From the NCBI GenBank assembly GCA_977006965.1, contig OZ345352.1, positions 1,116,001 through 1,180,000 on the forward strand: a stretch of 64,000 nucleotides of DNA, given 5' to 3'. The DNA is from Phymatolithon calcareum (Eukaryota; Rhodophyta; Florideophyceae; Hapalidiales). A program made the position numbers and the translations under genes. Below are positions 60,734 to 64,000 of the stretch, piece by piece (within the stretch, counting starts at the first letter, position 1; the number at the start of each line of letters is the position of its first letter). The notes below the pieces were generated by a model. It made no database searches and had not been told where the DNA came from. It was given only the letters and a program-made list of their open reading frames with translations.

Positions 60734-61316
60734 CCCAAATGTCTTGCTCGCGATCTCATTGCCTTGGTTTCCAGCGGTCCGTTTGCTTCGATCGGTCTTT
60801 TTATCACACGAAAACTCCCGCGTCGGCCTGTCTAGTCCACCTTGGAAGCTCACTGACACAGCAGTGATATTGCGCAAGAGCAAAGCATCGATAACATCGG
60901 CACACTTGAGCACCTTTCCGGAAAGGCATGTAGGCTCATGCTGCGGTGCATCAACGTAAAAAACGACGATTTTCCGGCTCTCCTTGCGCCATCTGATCTC
61001 GGCATCTGTGGCAATCTTGTAGAGTGCAACAAGCCCGCCTTCCGGTCTATCTCTTCCTCGGGCTGCAAACAGTTTGTTCAGAGCTTCAATTGACTTGCTC
61101 GTGTACAGGCAAGAGGATGCAGATTTCTGAACCCATCCCCCAACTCCGACGCCGAAAGCAATATCCTCGCTCTCTGTTTTCTTTAGAGAGCTTATGAGAT
61201 CCTTCATTTGCTCTCGCAAAGCCTCAATCTCGTTACGCATGCCACCCGTGGTATCAGAGAGCATGTAGATATCGGTGGTCAGCTTGCTTGGGACCTTGAT
61301 GACGGAATTAAACAAG

Positions 61317-62620
61317 CGCGGGTAGTGAGTTATGGGGATATATGTTGATTTATTTTAAAAGCTCCCAAGGCCTCTCTTCAAGAGTAACAGGACCGCCTTT
61401 GCACGATTTTCTAAGCTAACGTAGTTTGACTATGCAGTATATCCTTGATTCTTATTTCTCTCCCAACAAGTGCTCTAGGGAGTCGCTTACATTCATATTC
61501 AATTTAAGGACTAATCTTGCACGAAGATAGAATGAGTTCGAGCGCGACCAGCTCAATCACGGCTGTGACACCAAAGTATGCACGTAGTACTGATTTTCTC
61601 CAAAGAGGTGCTCTGTCGAATATCAGTCGTAGGCATCTCAACCGTGTCGACCCTTCTGTTACATGGGGAACCACCGGTAGATTGTTCGAATCAGTTGGTA
61701 TCTCGAGCGCTCAGCCTTCTTCTTCCTTTGCCCATAACTCAATTATTTCTTTTCGTCGCCCTTTCTTTGAGACTGAGACCTCCTCCGATTTATCGAGAGC
61801 TTGCTGCAGATCTTCATATTTCTTGAGGCACTCTATGTCCTTGGTTGCCTCCTTAATATCTTCATCTCTCCCAGAATACTCATCTGGCTCATCGAGGCGC
61901 TTCTTTTGTCTCACTAGACTCGCAGAAAACCTTTCTGCTTGGTGTCTTCTCCTCACGGCTGGTGGTTCTAGTTGCCACAGAACTCGCATTCTACCATGGC
62001 GGTGCTGGGTATATGTCCCAAAAACAGACTTGAAAAATAAACCATCTGCAGATTCGATTGCTGATTGTAATCGTTTTGTCAGTGGCGTCACGTGGAGTGC
62101 ATACTCCCACTTTGGCAAAATAAACGACTTGAAGATTCTAATGCATATCTCAAGGTGAAAGCCTCGAACATTGACTCCAATATCCCGCAGTTTGTGTATA
62201 CACCCCACTGCATTTCGTACTCTTGATAACGCCATGTCGTCTATTTCGCCTTTGTGGTTCATGATTATGCCGAGATAGGAGAGCCTCCATGCTTGATGAA
62301 GAACTCGACCAGCAATGTGGAAGGTGCGTTTCGGAAATCCCTTGTATTTAAGGATCTCGCTCTTTCTTGGCTTTTTGTTCCAGCTCATAACATTTTCCTT
62401 CGCCCAGGTCGTCGCTATATCAAGCAGCTTCTGCTTTCCTTTTCCATCCTTAGATTGCAGCTGGACACCGTCTGCAAACAGTTGCGCTGGATTATCAGAG
62501 ACGTCGCTGGGGACCTTAGAGACCGCTTCCGCGAATGTGTCCATGAAGATATTGTACAGGCACGAGCTCAGTGGGGACCCTTGAGGTACTCCTCGATCGA
62601 TAACGCACTATGTTCTTGTC
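61317..62620 (-). mobile_element. Non-LTR family F copy F3
   Basis: The longest F copy. Its 3' tail (TTGATTTATTTTAAAAGCTC) starts just after VWA copy 4 is cut at 61,316, and its 5' end meets family A3 near 62,620. It carries RT and the C-terminal ECKRLPRAL segment. Confidence 0.85.
61711..62607 (-). pseudogene. Family F3 reverse transcriptase
   Basis: An open frame of nearly 300 residues: VPQGSPLSSCLYNIFMDTF, then QLFADGVQLQSK, the thumb (YLGIIMNHKGEIDDM), WEYALHVTPLT and a charged C-terminus. The catalytic FADD is FADG, so the second aspartate is lost and the enzyme should be inactive. Upstream RT motifs are truncated. Confidence 0.85.
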
Positions 62621-62621
62621 G

Positions 62622-63670
62622 AAGTACTTCTCTCGGAAGACACAAGATCACCCATTTTCAAGCTTGGAGGGAAAACGTTGGCAAAGGTCAAAGAAGTATC
62701 ATACCTTGGCATCTCACTCAGTAATGAGGGAGTTACCGACACAAAAATGCTTGAGCGCATCCGACACGCCAAGATCGCGGTATATCAAATGAGGTCCCTG
62801 GGTGTCTCGTTGCGAGCACTCAGCCCCTTGAAAGCAGTGAAGACATACAAGGCGTTGATACAACCAAGATGGGAGTATGCAATGCACCTGACGCCATGGA
62901 CGCCGAGAGTCCAGACAGCTATCGCAGAAGTAGAGAACACATTTTTCGCACAAGTATTCGGTCCAATATCGAAAAACCGCTATGTCAGACTTCGCCTTCT
63001 TTGCCGAATTCACAACGCCGAAAACAGGAGACTCGTTCTAGCACTCAGAATGCTGGAACGAGCCAGATCAAAGAAAAGGAGCCTTCTGGCCGTCCCAATC
63101 GAGGAAAGTGATGTGGGTGAACTACAATGGGTTAGTCGAGACATATCGGCAATGCTGCAGTACGATCTATTCGAGACGGCACGGACTTTCCTCGAACAGG
63201 GAGTTTCAGCAAAATCTTTGAGGACCTTGCTCTTCAAAGACGAAGGAGACGTCTCGGAGTCCAGAAGAAAGAGAAAAATTCCCTACGATCTGCCCGCGTC
63301 CACCCCGGCGATTATCAGACTCCCGAAAACACGGCACCGCCAATTAGCGATAAAGTGGTCATTCGGTCGGTTTCCCCCAATGAGCACATCACTTCTCACA
63401 GACAAGTTCGGTGATACTGTACCAATCCTCATGAGCAACCTGGAAGAATACCTCGGAAGATATCAACTGACCAAAGAGGAGATTGATATCACTGAAAAAG
63501 CTCTAGACAAGCTATTATTCTTCACTATCGTCTTTTACGACCTCATGGAATACACAAGGCGCCAATTGAGGAAATCTGATCAGAGGACCCCAAGCTTTTC
63601 CCTCCGTCCTTTTGCGGGAGAGGTTTTTGCAGCTAGGGCTACGGCGTTAACCCGGGTTACAAGTATTTGA
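62622..63670 (+). pseudogene. Family A copy 3 RT C-terminal half
   Basis: An uninterrupted frame of about 345 residues from within the RT after the FADD box (FKLGGKTLAKVKEVSYLGIS) to the C-terminus (FTIVFYDLMEYTRRQLRK). Relative to copies 1 and 2 it reads through their stop (YDDME then stop), giving a longer tail. The catalytic region is missing. Confidence 0.82.
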
Positions 63671-63770
63671 ATATATGATCGAAGCTACAAAGTAGATGCT
63701 GAAACGCATCCCCTTGCAGTCTCATGAGTGTTACTGAGGGCGTTTAATAAAATTCCAAATTTAAAAAAAA
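62622..63770 (+). mobile_element. Non-LTR family A copy 3
   Basis: Plus-strand 3' part of a family A element, more divergent from copies 1 and 2. Ends AATTCCAAATTTAAAAAAAA at about 63,770. Confidence 0.84.
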
Positions 63771-63796
63771 ATCTACGCGGTCATTTTAGTATTTTC

Positions 63797-64000
63797 CTCA
63801 AAAATATATCCAATATTTATTGACCAGAGAAATGCAGTGGGGGCATGCACGGGCTCGGTGACGAATTGGAGTAAATCTGAAGATTCACTCCATTTCCTTT
63901 CTGAACCCCTGCGTTATCTACCGCCATAGGGGCGTCGTGCACTTCAATGAAACGAAACTATATTCGTAGAAATCTGACTTTTTGCTCTTTAGGACTGCAC
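63797..64000 (+). repeat. Repeat shared with 48,944-49,140
   Basis: Second copy of the unassigned repeat (CCAATATTTATTGACCAGAG, CACGGGCTCGGTGACGAATT). It runs off the window edge. Confidence 0.8.

Larger units (their letters stand above)
57000..61315. repeat. Large imperfect palindrome 2 (VWA gene pair)
   Basis: The left arm, about 57,000-58,680, and right arm, about 59,180-61,315, are inverted copies. The 3' flanks pair, for example GCAAGTGCATTGACTAACAA with its complement near 59,250. The right arm contains two insertions and is cut at 61,316 by family F3. Confidence 0.87.
59320..61315 (-). pseudogene. VWA secreted-protein gene copy 4, interrupted
   Basis: The C-terminal part at 59,646-59,320 (FLDVSSSTCEAITIEYVPSF onward, with a changed C-terminus) and the middle part at 61,315-60,738 (VPSKLTTDIYMLSDTTGGMR, later KIVVFYVDAPQHEP) belong to one gene. 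Insertions at 59,655-60,447 and 60,490-60,733 split it. The N-terminal signal and Cys module are gone at the F3 boundary, 61,316. The metal motif reads DTTGGM and the middle part has lost the FGVGEFRD segment. Clearly dead. Confidence 0.88.

Noticed and set aside
1-64000. CRISPR arrays, rRNA genes, bacterial operons
   Set aside because: No regularly spaced short direct repeats, no conserved rRNA segments, no ribosome-binding-site organisation; element types are all eukaryotic.

Overview
This is an intergenic, transposon-dominated stretch of a eukaryotic nuclear genome. There are no bacterial-style operons or ribosome binding sites. The few host genes are intronless. Non-LTR, Ty3/gypsy, hAT, Tigger (pogo-like), MITE and tRNA-derived SINE sequences make up most of the DNA. 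The Ty3/gypsy remnant carries a chromodomain of a type familiar from oomycetes, and the intron-poor secreted genes would fit an oomycete, a red alga or another protist. I cannot fix the lineage from sequence alone.

Host genes fall into three groups. (1) A family of secreted Cys-rich proteins with a von Willebrand A / beta-integrin-like domain: intact copies at 13,364-14,788 (+), 15,696-17,120 (-) and 57,109-58,500 (+), an interrupted copy at 59,320-61,315 (-), and a 5' stub near 11.1 kb. (2) Three copies of a 119-residue, eight-cysteine secreted protein at 5,271-5,630 (+), 46,409-46,768 (-) and 50,346-50,705 (+). (3) One P-loop GTPase at 42,230-43,103 with a single-base frameshift.

The architecture is the most striking part. 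Segment I (1-4,970) is a direct duplicate of 33,173-41,547. Segment II (about 4,975-15,160) is a direct duplicate of about 50,044-58,680. Three large imperfect palindromes hold the gene families: VWA genes tail-to-tail at 13.29-17.20 kb, VWA genes tail-to-tail at 57.0-61.3 kb, and the small secreted gene head-to-head at 45.70-51.18 kb. Because the duplicates were hit by different transposons, many insertions can be read against an uninterrupted sister site in the same window, which gives exact boundaries and target-site duplications (TSDs).

Element families, named A to T here for convenience. A: non-LTR, plus strand, at 3.6, 40 and 62.6 kb. B: non-LTR, near-complete at 30,353-33,128 plus short tails. 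C: non-LTR with a (GGAT)n tail, at 6.4, 51.8 kb and many fragments. D: non-LTR with endonuclease, RT and RNase H at 17.8-21.4 kb. F: non-LTR, at 11.7, 54.9 and 61.3 kb and tails. T: a short 3'-end-like repeat. Other elements are a 3.35-kb Ty3/gypsy element with both LTRs, two solo LTRs, a hAT element, a Tigger element nested inside the terminal repeat of another Tigger element, a MITE family with 3-bp GTG duplications, and two SINEs. No tRNA or rRNA gene, CRISPR array or complete autonomous element other than possibly the 642-residue Tigger transposase gene was recognised.
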